Shown: one piece after another, positions 1-8,260 of the stretch
How positions within the stretch are numbered: the first letter of the stretch is position 1
Layout: every line of letters begins with the position of its first letter
Assembly: GCF_003337415.1 (NCBI RefSeq)
Contig: NZ_QPJT01000011.1
Span: 103,453 to 167,452, forward strand
Direction of reading: 5' to 3'
DNA length: 64,000 nt
Source: Anaerobacterium chartisolvens
GTDB lineage: Bacteria > Bacillota > Clostridia > Acetivibrionales > DSM-27016
The notes under the pieces: generated by a model
The model's input: the letters and a program-made list of their open reading frames with translations, nothing else
Database searches by the model: none
Told to the model about the DNA's origin: nothing
Position numbers and translations under genes: made by a program

Positions 1-498
1 CTCGGAAATCATTCTCATCACTTTGCACAATTTGGCTATTGCTTTTCAGGACGATTTAATTTTTGTGTAGAAAACAATGTGTATCTGATAAAAGAAAATG
101 ACTCTTATAATTTAACACCTGATATAGTTCATGGCGCTGAAGTATTAGAAGAGATTTATACAATAGATTTTAAATATACTATTCATGAAAAATTATGTAA
201 CACCATTAATGTAAATGTATTAAAACCTGCTCAAGATAAAGGCGATGAATTTAACTTGCCTGAAATTAAGGTAATACGTTTAAAGGGGCAAAGCTTTAGA
301 GATTTGAACTCATATGAGCTTGAAATGTATAATGAGAACTTTCTAATGGTTGGTGATAAAATGACAATTTCTATTGATAGTAATTTCTTTGAATTATCGA
401 AGATGGCTATTTATAAGCTTTCTGTAGATGATACTAATAGTTGTGTTAATTTGAAAATTGAAGATAAAGATAACCTGTTTATATTACAAGTAAAATAA
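1..498 (+). CDS. cupin-domain protein, 5' end outside window
   Basis: The reading frame is open from base 1, so the gene starts upstream; 165 codons plus stop are visible. The first 16 visible residues carry a cupin motif 1 (HSH, then Q three residues later, then a Gly), and a motif 2-like PDIVHG follows about 25 residues on, so this is a small beta-barrel of the cupin superfamily with a plausible metal site (His, His, Gln, His). The C-terminal ~100 residues are not recognised. It lies 31 bp upstream of a ThDP enzyme on the same strand and shares its AT-rich composition, so it is probably in one operon with the next three genes. Cupins in such runs may be isomerases, epimerases, dioxygenases or sensors; the substrate cannot be read. 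Confidence 0.72.
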   Translation, partial: LGNHSHHFAQFGYCFSGRFNFCVENNVYLIKENDSYNLTPDIVHGAEVLEEIYTIDFKYTIHEKLCNTINVNVLKPAQDKGDEFNLPEIKVIRLKGQSFRDLNSYELEMYNENFLMVGDKMTISIDSNFFELSKMAIYKLSVDDTNSCVNLKIEDKDNLFILQVK

Positions 499-528
499 TT
501 CAAGATACTGAATAAAGGATGGGTTGAT

Positions 529-2241
529 ATGGGAAAAGTGAATGGAGGCTTTTTAGTTTCACAGGCTGTTCAGAGAGAGGGAATAGAGCAGGTATTTGGT
601 TTGATAGGGTACTACGTTTCCCCTATCTTTGCTGCTTGCTCAAAAACTGGCCTGAAAATATATGATACCAGACATGAGCAGGCTGCCGTCCATATGGCGG
701 ATGGATATTCTCAATTAACAGGTAATCCTGGTGTAGCTGTAGTTACTGGAGGTCCTGGTTTTGCAAATGCTATTTCCGGGATAATAAAAGCGTATAAATC
801 ATTTACCCCTCTGGTTTTAATAACAGGAGGATTTGAGCCGCAGCGTAAAGATGCCGGTGGGCTAGAAGACATGGATCAGCTTACTTTAGTAAAGCAGTAT
901 ACCAAATGGTGTGGGACGGTATATGATACTGCAAGAATACCTGAGTATATTGCTATTGCATTTAGGCATGCTGTTTCAGGGCGAAGAGGGCCTGTGGTAT
1001 TAGAAATTCCCATTAATTATCTTAGAAATGAAATTGATGAGGAGTTAGTTGTTTGGCCAGAAAAATATAGGACAGATGCTAAAATTTATGGTGATAATGA
1101 GAAAATTGCAGAAGCGATTTGTTTAATAGAAAAGGCAAAAAAACCAATTATAATAGCTGGAAACGGGGTGTTTTACTCCAAAGCCGAAGAAGAATTGAAA
1201 ATGTTTGCCGAATACACAGGAATTCCCGTTTTTACTGTGAATGCAGGAAGAGGCGTTCTTCCCGATGATCATGAGCTTTGCTTTAGCCCGGGAAGGGCAT
1301 TAGAAGCAGGGCCGCAGTTATACGCATTTAAGAATGCAGATACAGTGATTGTATTCGGAAGCAGCTTGGATTACTCAGTTTCATTTGGAAGGCCTCCTGT
1401 CTTTGCTCAGAATCAAGTGTTTATACAAGTAGATGTTGATCCAAGTGAAATTGGATTCAGTTGCAGAAATATTGATGTTGGTATCGTTGGACATAGTAAT
1501 GTTGTTTTGAAACAAATATTAGATTCAATGAAAGCAAGCGGAAAAGTAAATAAAAATAAATATTCTTCGTGGATTAGTGAATTAAAGAAAATACGATTTG
1601 ATTTCTGGTCAGATTTAGAAAAGGATATTAATAATAATTCAAAACCAATACATCCGCAAAGGCTTATAAGTGACATTCAAAAGGTCATACCTAAAGACTC
1701 TGTAATAGTTATGGATGGCTCAAATGCAATGCTATGGGCTTGCTTATTATTCAAGTGCTATAAACCGGGCCACCATGTAATAGGGCCTAGCGGTACTTAT
1801 GGGCCTATGGGAACAGGATTACCTTTGGCACTTGGAGCGAAAATTGCTAAACCTGATAAGGTTGTAGTGTTATACACTGGTGACGGCTCATTGGGCTTCA
1901 ATCTTATTGAAGTGAACACAGCGGTTAGGATGGGAATACCAGTTGTAATAATTATTCACAATGATAGTTCGTGGGGCTTTTGCAGAGAAACACAAAGAAC
2001 TATTTTTGGAGATAGTTCATGTAATTATGGAACGGATTTAGGTTTTACAAGATATGATAAAATTATTGAGGATTTTGGTGGTTATGGAGAATTGATTAGC
2101 GATCCGGATGATATTGTTCCTGCTCTAAACAGAGCTGTTAATAGTAATAAAATTGCTTGCCTTAATGTTATTGTTGACGGTGAAATGTCTCCAGGTGCTA
2201 ACTTTCTTAATGGTACAGTAAAAGTAAATGAAAAGGAATAG
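529..2241 (+). CDS. thiamine diphosphate-dependent enzyme (acetolactate synthase-like)
   Basis: 570 aa, with the three-domain layout of the acetolactate synthase/benzoylformate decarboxylase superfamily. The N-terminal PYR domain has the catalytic glutamate in RHEQAA (about residue 50) and the GGPG loop. The middle domain covers about 190-330. The C-terminal PP domain carries the ThDP/Mg motif GDGSLGFN...ND (about residues 450-483). Such enzymes decarboxylate 2-oxo acids and transfer or condense the aldehyde. Annotation as biosynthetic acetolactate synthase is unlikely: no regulatory subunit or ilv gene is adjacent, and the neighbours are a cupin, a nitroreductase and an acyl-CoA dehydrogenase. 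The start ATG has AAAGGATGG about 7 bases upstream. The substrate is unknown. Confidence 0.85.
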   Translation: MGKVNGGFLVSQAVQREGIEQVFGLIGYYVSPIFAACSKTGLKIYDTRHEQAAVHMADGYSQLTGNPGVAVVTGGPGFANAISGIIKAYKSFTPLVLITGGFEPQRKDAGGLEDMDQLTLVKQYTKWCGTVYDTARIPEYIAIAFRHAVSGRRGPVVLEIPINYLRNEIDEELVVWPEKYRTDAKIYGDNEKIAEAICLIEKAKKPIIIAGNGVFYSKAEEELKMFAEYTGIPVFTVNAGRGVLPDDHELCFSPGRALEAGPQLYAFKNADTVIVFGSSLDYSVSFGRPPVFAQNQVFIQVDVDPSEIGFSCRNIDVGIVGHSNVVLKQILDSMKASGKVNKNKYSSWISELKKIRFDFWSDLEKDINNNSKPIHPQRLISDIQKVIPKDSVIVMDGSNAMLWACLLFKCYKPGHHVIGPSGTYGPMGTGLPLALGAKIAKPDKVVVLYTGDGSLGFNLIEVNTAVRMGIPVVIIIHNDSSWGFCRETQRTIFGDSSCNYGTDLGFTRYDKIIEDFGGYGELISDPDDIVPALNRAVNSNKIACLNVIVDGEMSPGANFLNGTVKVNEKE

Positions 2242-2264
2242 AAATAGAAGTCTTAGAGGTATAT

Positions 2265-2831
2265 ATGAGTATTTATGAGATTATTCTTCAACGAAGAACA
2301 ATTAGGAAATATAAGCAAAGAAAAATTGATAAGGACATCTTAAAAAAGCTGATTAATGCTGCGAGACATGCGCCATCTGCTGCAAATCTTCAGCCTTTAA
2401 AATATATAATTATAGATGACCCGGAGACTGTAAGCAAAATTTTTGAAAATGTGAAATGGGCTGTTTATATTTATCCTGAAGGTACGCCGAAGGAAGATGA
2501 AAAACCGGTTGCTTTCATTGCGGTGCTTATTGACAAAGAGATTAAAAGCACAGGATATGAACTTTTAGATATTGGGCTTGCTGTTCAAAACATATTTCTT
2601 ACTGCTTGTGCAGAAGGAATTGGAACTTGCTTATTAGCTGCTATAAATAGGGAAAAAATAATTTCGACTTTAAGTATTCCTGAAAATTATACTTTAAATT
2701 CATTGATAGCACTTGGATATGCCGATGAAAAACCTATTGCTGAGGAATGTGAAGATTCAATTAAATACTATAAAGATCAAGACGGAGCATTGCATGTTCC
2801 TAAGAGAAAATTACAAGATATAATCCTTTAA
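2265..2831 (+). CDS. nitroreductase-family flavoprotein
   Basis: 188 aa, the normal length for the family. The N-terminus has the family signature RRTIRKYK...AARHAPSAANLQP (residues about 10-45), which binds the FMN phosphate. The C-terminal IALGYADEKP also matches nitroreductase-like FMN proteins. These are usually homodimeric oxidoreductases that reduce quinones, nitro groups or enones, or oxidise heterocycles in peptide natural products. It begins 23 bp after the ThDP gene with a short AGAGGT site and is followed 56 bp later by an acyl-CoA dehydrogenase. The physiological substrate is not readable. Confidence 0.85.
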   Translation: MSIYEIILQRRTIRKYKQRKIDKDILKKLINAARHAPSAANLQPLKYIIIDDPETVSKIFENVKWAVYIYPEGTPKEDEKPVAFIAVLIDKEIKSTGYELLDIGLAVQNIFLTACAEGIGTCLLAAINREKIISTLSIPENYTLNSLIALGYADEKPIAEECEDSIKYYKDQDGALHVPKRKLQDIIL

Positions 2832-2887
2832 GAACTTTAGTATAAATAATTATAATTTTATATATAGAAGGTTGAGGAAATATTGCA

Positions 2888-4042
2888 ATGGAATACTTTT
2901 TAAGTGAAGAACAATTGATTATAAAAGAACTCGCAAAAAAAATTGCAAAAGAAAAGATTGCACCCATAGCACAAAAATATGATGAAGACCAGGCTTTTCC
3001 AGATGAAGCAATAAAGATACTTGCAGATTCAGATATCTTTGGGATTTATATAGAAGAGAAATATGGCGGGTTAGGCGGAGGCATATTAGAGATGTCACTT
3101 GTTGTGGAGGAACTGAGCAAAGCATGCGGAGGCATAGCTCTTTCCTTTGCCGGCACTGCACTTGGAGCTTTTCCAATAGTTCTCTTTGGCTCCGATGAAC
3201 AAAGACAGAAGTACCTTCCGGAAATAGCATCCGGTAAGAAACTTTCGGCATTTGGTTTAACTGAAGCAAATGCGGGCAGCGATGCCGCAGGCATTCAGAC
3301 TTCAGCAGCTTTAGATGGAAACGAGTATGTTCTAAATGGTACAAAACAGTGGATTACCAATGGAGGAGATGCAGATATATATACAGTCATCGCATGCACA
3401 GATAGGCAAAAAGGTGCAAGAGGCTTTTCAGCATTTATAGTCGAAAAAGGCATGCCAGGATTTTCTTTTGGGAAAAAAGAAAACAAAATGGGTATTAGAG
3501 CATCAACGACAAGAGAGTTAGTATTTGATAATTGCAGGATACCTAAAGAAAACCTTTTATCAAAAGAAGGAATAGGTTTTATTGTAGCGATGAAAACACT
3601 GGATAGGACAAGGCCAGGGGTTGCAGCACAGGCATTAGGAATTGCACAGGGGGCTTTTGATGAAGCTCTGGCATATTCAAAGGAAAGAGTTCAATTTGGA
3701 CAGCCTATATCTTCATTTCAGGCTATTCAACACATGCTTGCTGATATGGCTATACAAATAGAGGCAGCAAGATGTTTAGTTTATCAAACATGCAGACATA
3801 TAGACAGTGGGACCAAGAATATATCTAAGGAATCTGCAATGGCAAAAGTTATGGCCTCTGATGTAGCTATGAAAGTAACTGTGGATGCAGTTCAAATTCT
3901 AGGGGGCTATGGATATATGAAGGAGTACCCTGTTGAGAAAATGATGAGAGATGCCAAAATTACTCAGATTTATGAAGGTACAAACCAGATCCAAAGAAAT
4001 GTTATTGCACTTGAATTGATAAAGGAGCTTTCAAAAAAGTAA
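2888..4042 (+). CDS. acyl-CoA dehydrogenase (FAD)
   Basis: 384 aa, full length for the short/medium-chain family. The N-terminal helical domain, middle beta domain (FGLTEANAGSDAAG, about residue 120) and C-terminal helical domain (GGYGYMKEYPVEK about 337, then IYEGTNQIQR about 361) are all in order. The Glu of YEGT is the catalytic base of butyryl-CoA dehydrogenase-type enzymes. No EtfAB genes follow. In this context it could oxidise an acyl thioester intermediate rather than serve beta-oxidation. A 123-bp gap with no strong terminator separates it from the next gene. Confidence 0.9.
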   Translation: MEYFLSEEQLIIKELAKKIAKEKIAPIAQKYDEDQAFPDEAIKILADSDIFGIYIEEKYGGLGGGILEMSLVVEELSKACGGIALSFAGTALGAFPIVLFGSDEQRQKYLPEIASGKKLSAFGLTEANAGSDAAGIQTSAALDGNEYVLNGTKQWITNGGDADIYTVIACTDRQKGARGFSAFIVEKGMPGFSFGKKENKMGIRASTTRELVFDNCRIPKENLLSKEGIGFIVAMKTLDRTRPGVAAQALGIAQGAFDEALAYSKERVQFGQPISSFQAIQHMLADMAIQIEAARCLVYQTCRHIDSGTKNISKESAMAKVMASDVAMKVTVDAVQILGGYGYMKEYPVEKMMRDAKITQIYEGTNQIQRNVIALELIKELSKK

Positions 4043-4177
4043 TATATGGCTTATTAACTTGAAAGACAAAAACGACAAATAAATGTCCTAATTTTTTGTT
4101 TTTATATCTCCATAAATGTAATTTTATGCTATAATTAAGGTAATACATGCTATAAAATTAAGGAGATGAAAACAAAT

Positions 4178-5935
4178 ATGCAAAAGGATCCTCGTTTTAA
4201 AGCCTTCCATGGAATGTGCAACGGCGAGCAGACCTTTAAGGCTGCTTATGAAAGCATTTATGGATCTTCTCCCGAAAGAATTTGTACGAGATATGATGAA
4301 AACGGAGAGATTATAGAGCTTTCCTTCAGACAGTATGATGAGGTGACGAGAAGGACGGCGGGACATCTTAAAGCGTTGCTTAAGGATGTCCCGGCCGGCT
4401 CGTGGGTAGCCTTCAAGCATGATACAACACCTTATTGGCTTAGTGTGTTCTGGGGACTTATGATGGCAGGGTATAATGTCCTTCTGGTGGATTTTAAGCA
4501 TAACGATGAGCTGATAGGCCACTTTATGAAGGAGTCAGGTGCGCTTGCCATTGTATGCTCACAGAAGGATAAGAGTATGCTGCCTTTTAAAATCATAGCT
4601 TATGAGGATGCAACAGAGGCGGGAGCGAATTATTATGAAGATACGGATTTTAATTGGGCCGACAGAATTGCGTTATGTACATCGGGCACCACCTCCACCT
4701 CAAAGATTTTTGTATATGACGGCAAGGCCTTTATAAAGCAGCTTCAGTCCTCCAAGCTTTTATGCCTGAAATTTGATCCTTTTGTTTCAAGAAAAGGGGA
4801 CAGAGTTTTGGCTATGCTGCCCGCACACCATATTTTTGGACTTATTGTAACGCTGTTTGCGCTTACATGGGGGGATACTGTTGTATACCTTAGAGACAAG
4901 GCTCCCAGCACCATTTTAGATACCTGCAGGAGGCATGAGATAAGCTGGCTGCCGTCGGTGCCGTTGTTCTGGAATAACGTAGCTAAAAGGATAATGCTTA
5001 AGGCAAGGCAATCCGGCAAGCTGCCCAAGCTGGAATCGGCACTGAAAGCCAGCCTTCTTATACAAAAGGTCTTTGGCATGTCGGGAGCGCGCTTTGTAAA
5101 AAAATTTCTATTTAAAAACCAGCTTGACAGCTTGTTTGGGACAAGCCTTAGAATAGGGATAAGCGGCGGGGGACATGTTTCGTCTGAAACCATAAGGCTT
5201 TTAAACGGCTTGGGCTATTGCTTTATGAACGGTTATGGTTCTACAGAGGTGGGGCTTACATCGACATGCAATGAATACGATATGGACAAAAGGCTTTCAG
5301 GCAGCATAGGCAGCGCTATAGCTAATCTGGAATATGCCGTGCTGGTCTCTGACGGTGAGGAAGGCACAGAGGAAATAAAGAGGAGCGGCACCGGCGAGCT
5401 TGTTATAAAGGGTGGTATGCTGCACATAGGTAAGCTTAAGGGAGGGGAATTTGTACAGCCCGAAAGGTATATGGGGGTATGGTATAAAAGCGGCGATATA
5501 GCATATATAGACAAGAGCGGCCTTGCATGGATAAGGAGCCGCGTAAAGGATGTTATTATAACTGAGTCGGGTGAGAATGTTTATCCTGATGAGATAGAGG
5601 AGTATTTTCAGGGCCTTCCGCACTGCGAGGGTGTCTATGCGGTAGGCCTTAAAGGGAAGGAAGGGAACGACATTATCGCTTTGGTGCTTAAGCCTTCGGT
5701 GGACTCCGGCGACAGGGAGGCAATACAAAAAATAGCCCTGGAATTTAACGCAATTAATAAGCAGCTTCCCGTATTCAAAAGAGTTGGCAGAGTAATTGTG
5801 TCGAATCAGGAAATTCCCATGGCTAATGGAATAAAGATAAAAAGACTTAAATTAAAAGAAATAATAGAAAACGGTTCGTTCAAATGCTCTCAGCTTAATT
5901 TGAAAACAGGAGAGCTTGAGCCCCGTTGTGAATAA
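4178..5935 (+). CDS. AMP-dependent acyl-CoA synthetase/ligase family
   Basis: 585 aa from the ATG at 4178. An in-frame ATG at 4166 directly abuts AAGGAG and so cannot be used with that site. This is an ANL-family adenylating enzyme. The P-loop TSGTTSTSK (about 169-177) is a variant of SGTTGxPK. GYGSTEVG, YKSGDIAY and RVKDVIITESGENVYPDEIE mark the A5, A7 and hinge motifs, and the C-terminal NGIKIKR holds the region of the catalytic lysine. It activates a carboxylate as acyl-AMP and usually transfers it to CoA or a carrier protein. Base composition is clearly more GC-rich than the genes before it, so it may not belong to the same cluster. Confidence 0.85.
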   Translation: MQKDPRFKAFHGMCNGEQTFKAAYESIYGSSPERICTRYDENGEIIELSFRQYDEVTRRTAGHLKALLKDVPAGSWVAFKHDTTPYWLSVFWGLMMAGYNVLLVDFKHNDELIGHFMKESGALAIVCSQKDKSMLPFKIIAYEDATEAGANYYEDTDFNWADRIALCTSGTTSTSKIFVYDGKAFIKQLQSSKLLCLKFDPFVSRKGDRVLAMLPAHHIFGLIVTLFALTWGDTVVYLRDKAPSTILDTCRRHEISWLPSVPLFWNNVAKRIMLKARQSGKLPKLESALKASLLIQKVFGMSGARFVKKFLFKNQLDSLFGTSLRIGISGGGHVSSETIRLLNGLGYCFMNGYGSTEVGLTSTCNEYDMDKRLSGSIGSAIANLEYAVLVSDGEEGTEEIKRSGTGELVIKGGMLHIGKLKGGEFVQPERYMGVWYKSGDIAYIDKSGLAWIRSRVKDVIITESGENVYPDEIEEYFQGLPHCEGVYAVGLKGKEGNDIIALVLKPSVDSGDREAIQKIALEFNAINKQLPVFKRVGRVIVSNQEIPMANGIKIKRLKLKEIIENGSFKCSQLNLKTGELEPRCE

Positions 5936-5959
5936 CAAAGAACAAACGGGGCTGTTTTC
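5919..5959 (+). terminator. Rho-independent terminator of the AMP-ligase gene
   Basis: The arms AGCCCCGTT (5919-5927) and AACGGGGCT (5945-5953) are perfect, and GTTTTCT follows. The left arm overlaps the last codons and stop of the ligase gene. Confidence 0.7.
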
Positions 5960-5971
5960 TAAGCCGGATAT

Positions 5972-6586
5972 TCAGTAAATAAAGGGGATATAACGCTTGG
6001 TTCTTTTTTTGTACTCATCATAGCTATTGCCGTGCACCGAATATAAATGATCCTCTTCGCAGCGTACCTGAATATCAAGAAACAGAATAAAAACAATGTT
6101 TAAAAGGAAAATGCTGAATGTCGGCCAGATGAGCCATACCCCGATATTCAGCATAAATAGCCCTAAATACGTGGGGTTTCTTATATATTTATACAAGCCG
6201 GTTGTAACTAAATCGGTTTTTACCCTTTCGTCAATTCCTACTCTCCATGAACTTCCCATCTTTAACTGAGCATATAAGCAAATGGATAAGCCTGCCAGGC
6301 CTGTTAAATAGCCAGCTATATCAAACCATACACAGCTGAGGGCTTCAATTCTGTTAAACAGGGAGCCTAACTGAATTTGCAGTGAATGTAAAACTATAAT
6401 GATTAACGTGTATACTGTTAAAACCTTGGTCAGCTTATCCATATATTTTTGAACATTTGAGCTTGACGCCGCCATTACCCCGGGATTTATACCGCTGCGT
6501 TTTATTTGCCTCATTTGCTTTACCTTCCATAGAACAGTATAAAAAATAAACAAGGTAACTACAAAAACTATTTCAATAATATTCAT
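5972..6586 (-). CDS. isoprenylcysteine methyltransferase-like (ICMT/PEMT) membrane protein
   Basis: 204 aa from the ATG at 6586, preceded by GGGGGAATG. An upstream in-frame ATG at 6619 has no such site and lies in a palindrome. About five hydrophobic segments are visible. The C-terminal half has GLYKYIRNPTYLG and a terminal acidic/aromatic stretch (EEDHLYSVHGNSYDEYKKR), the SAM-binding signature of the ICMT/phospholipid methyltransferase superfamily. Bacterial members methylate unknown small or lipid substrates at the membrane. It is a single gene, convergent with the ligase gene. Confidence 0.8.
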   Translation of the reverse strand: MNIIEIVFVVTLFIFYTVLWKVKQMRQIKRSGINPGVMAASSSNVQKYMDKLTKVLTVYTLIIIVLHSLQIQLGSLFNRIEALSCVWFDIAGYLTGLAGLSICLYAQLKMGSSWRVGIDERVKTDLVTTGLYKYIRNPTYLGLFMLNIGVWLIWPTFSIFLLNIVFILFLDIQVRCEEDHLYSVHGNSYDEYKKRTKRYIPFIY

Positions 6587-6612
6587 GATTTCATTCCCCC
6601 TTAGATTGATTG

Positions 6613-6638
6613 AACACATGAGTACATATTCATGTGTT
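6613..6638. promoter_or_regulatory. inverted repeat upstream of the ICMT-like gene
   Basis: Perfect 9-bp arms AACACATGA (6613-6621) and TCATGTGTT (6630-6638) are separated by 8 bp, about 26 bases before the chosen start. The form fits an operator for a dimeric TetR- or ArsR-type repressor. No cognate regulator gene is adjacent. Confidence 0.45.
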
Positions 6639-6793
6639 AGTTGAATTATATTTCTTTAGCTCTGTTTTGTCAATATGCATATGACAGGATATTCAAATAG
6701 GTTCTTGATAATAGCGCTGATAAAAAGTATAATTAAATGGTACAAGCAAGGCTTGGAAAAATAAATTTTAAAAATTTTAAACGGAGTATTGGA

Positions 6794-8191
6794 ATGAATT
6801 TATTATATAAAATGTTTAGTCGCGAAATGCTTAGACTCAAAAGGCTTAATCTCAAAAGGCTTAATTTTAAAAAGCTTAATCGCAAAAAATTACTGAGGAT
6901 TTCGGTGGTATTTCTCCCTTTATTGGCAGCGTTGGTTATTACAGCTTCAACAAGGAGTTATTCGGTTAACATAGATAATAAATATTTAGGAACGGTTAAA
7001 TCCAAGAGGGTTGTGCAGGATATATTGAAGGATATTGTAAAGGAGGCAGAGGTGAGGCATGGCACTGAAATTTCTGTTTCCGGAGAGATAAGCTATAAGA
7101 GCGTTTTTTTTACAGGCCGGGACAGGATTGAGGAGAATGAGCTGCGGGGTGTGCTGGAGAGCAATGTTGCATTAACGGCAAAGGCTTTTGCAATTACTGC
7201 AGACGGGAAGGATATTACATACTTAAAGGAGCAAGCCTCGGCGGAGGAAGTGCTGAATAAAATAAAAGAGCCTTACATACAAAGCCAGGAGGACGGCCCA
7301 AATGTTGTATTTGTAGAAAATGTCGGTATAGTGGAGCGAGAGGTTTCGGTGGACAAGCTCAAAGACAGGCAGGAGGCTTTTGACAGCTTGACCATAGAGA
7401 GCAATGACAAGAAGGAATATACTGTGGAAAAGGGGGACATAGTAGGCAGAATTGCCGAAAGGTTTGGTATCACGGCACAGGAGATACAAAAGGTGAATCC
7501 CGGTATTGACATTGACAATATCTCCATTGGGCAGAAGCTGATAATAGTTGCTCCAAAATATGCTGTCAATGTGAAAAAAAGCTCCTATAAAACCTTAGAG
7601 GAGAAAATACCCTATGGGGTTGAATATGAGGATTCTCAAGAATTATACAGGGGCGAAAGCAGGGTAAAGGCTAAGGGGGCGGATGGAAAGAAGCTGGTAA
7701 AAACCGAGCTTGTAAGCATCAACGGTATATTGGAGAAAACCAACATTATAAGCGAGGATGTTTTAGAGGAGCCCAAAACAGAAGTTATGCTCAGAGGTAC
7801 AAAGGAACGGCCCCGAACAGCTGCGACGGGTGTTTTTGCCAGACCAAACCGTGGAAGCGTTTCTTCCCGCTTCGGGCAGAGATGGAGAGGGAAGCACACC
7901 GGCATAGACATTGCGGCTCCTAGGGGCACACCCAACAAGGCTGCGGATGGAGGTGTCGTGACGTTTGCGGGCTGGGAGGGTAATTACGGCAAGCTCATAA
8001 TTATTGACCACGGAAACGGTTTTACCACCTATTACGCACATAACGATACTATAAAAGTAAAGAAGGGGCAGAGAGTGGCTAAAGGGGATGTAATCGGAAC
8101 GGTCGGAAGCACCGGGAACGCTACCGGCCCGCACCTTCATTTTGAAGTTCGCAAAAACGGCAACCCTGTCGATCCTTCTAAGTATATATAA
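6794..8191 (+). CDS. M23 peptidoglycan endopeptidase with LysM and G5 domains
   Basis: 465 aa from the ATG at 6794 (ACGGAG 7 bases upstream). An alternative start at 6737 lacks a site. A short basic cytoplasmic tail with repeats of the type LKRLN is followed by one transmembrane anchor (about residues 34-54). An extracellular region follows, then a LysM domain (YTVEKGDIVGRIAERFG, about 205-250), a G5 domain (about 255-330) and a C-terminal M23 domain. The zinc ligands are visible as HTGID and HLHFEV near the C-terminus, so the peptidase should be active on peptidoglycan cross-links outside the cell. It stands alone, with a terminator downstream that serves the opposite strand. Confidence 0.92.
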   Translation: MNLLYKMFSREMLRLKRLNLKRLNFKKLNRKKLLRISVVFLPLLAALVITASTRSYSVNIDNKYLGTVKSKRVVQDILKDIVKEAEVRHGTEISVSGEISYKSVFFTGRDRIEENELRGVLESNVALTAKAFAITADGKDITYLKEQASAEEVLNKIKEPYIQSQEDGPNVVFVENVGIVEREVSVDKLKDRQEAFDSLTIESNDKKEYTVEKGDIVGRIAERFGITAQEIQKVNPGIDIDNISIGQKLIIVAPKYAVNVKKSSYKTLEEKIPYGVEYEDSQELYRGESRVKAKGADGKKLVKTELVSINGILEKTNIISEDVLEEPKTEVMLRGTKERPRTAATGVFARPNRGSVSSRFGQRWRGKHTGIDIAAPRGTPNKAADGGVVTFAGWEGNYGKLIIIDHGNGFTTYYAHNDTIKVKKGQRVAKGDVIGTVGSTGNATGPHLHFEVRKNGNPVDPSKYI

Positions 8192-8222
8192 TGCTTACCG
8201 TAAGAAATCCGGCATATAAAAA

Positions 8223-8242
8223 AGCAGGACGGCTGTCCTGCT
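8223..8242 (-). terminator. terminator for the CPx-ATPase gene
   Basis: Perfect 8-bp arms AGCAGGAC and GTCCTGCT flank a GGCT loop. Reading the minus strand, the hairpin is followed by six Ts, so it ends leftward transcription from the ATPase gene. Confidence 0.75.
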
Positions 8243-8260
8243 AAAAAAAAAACAACTAAA

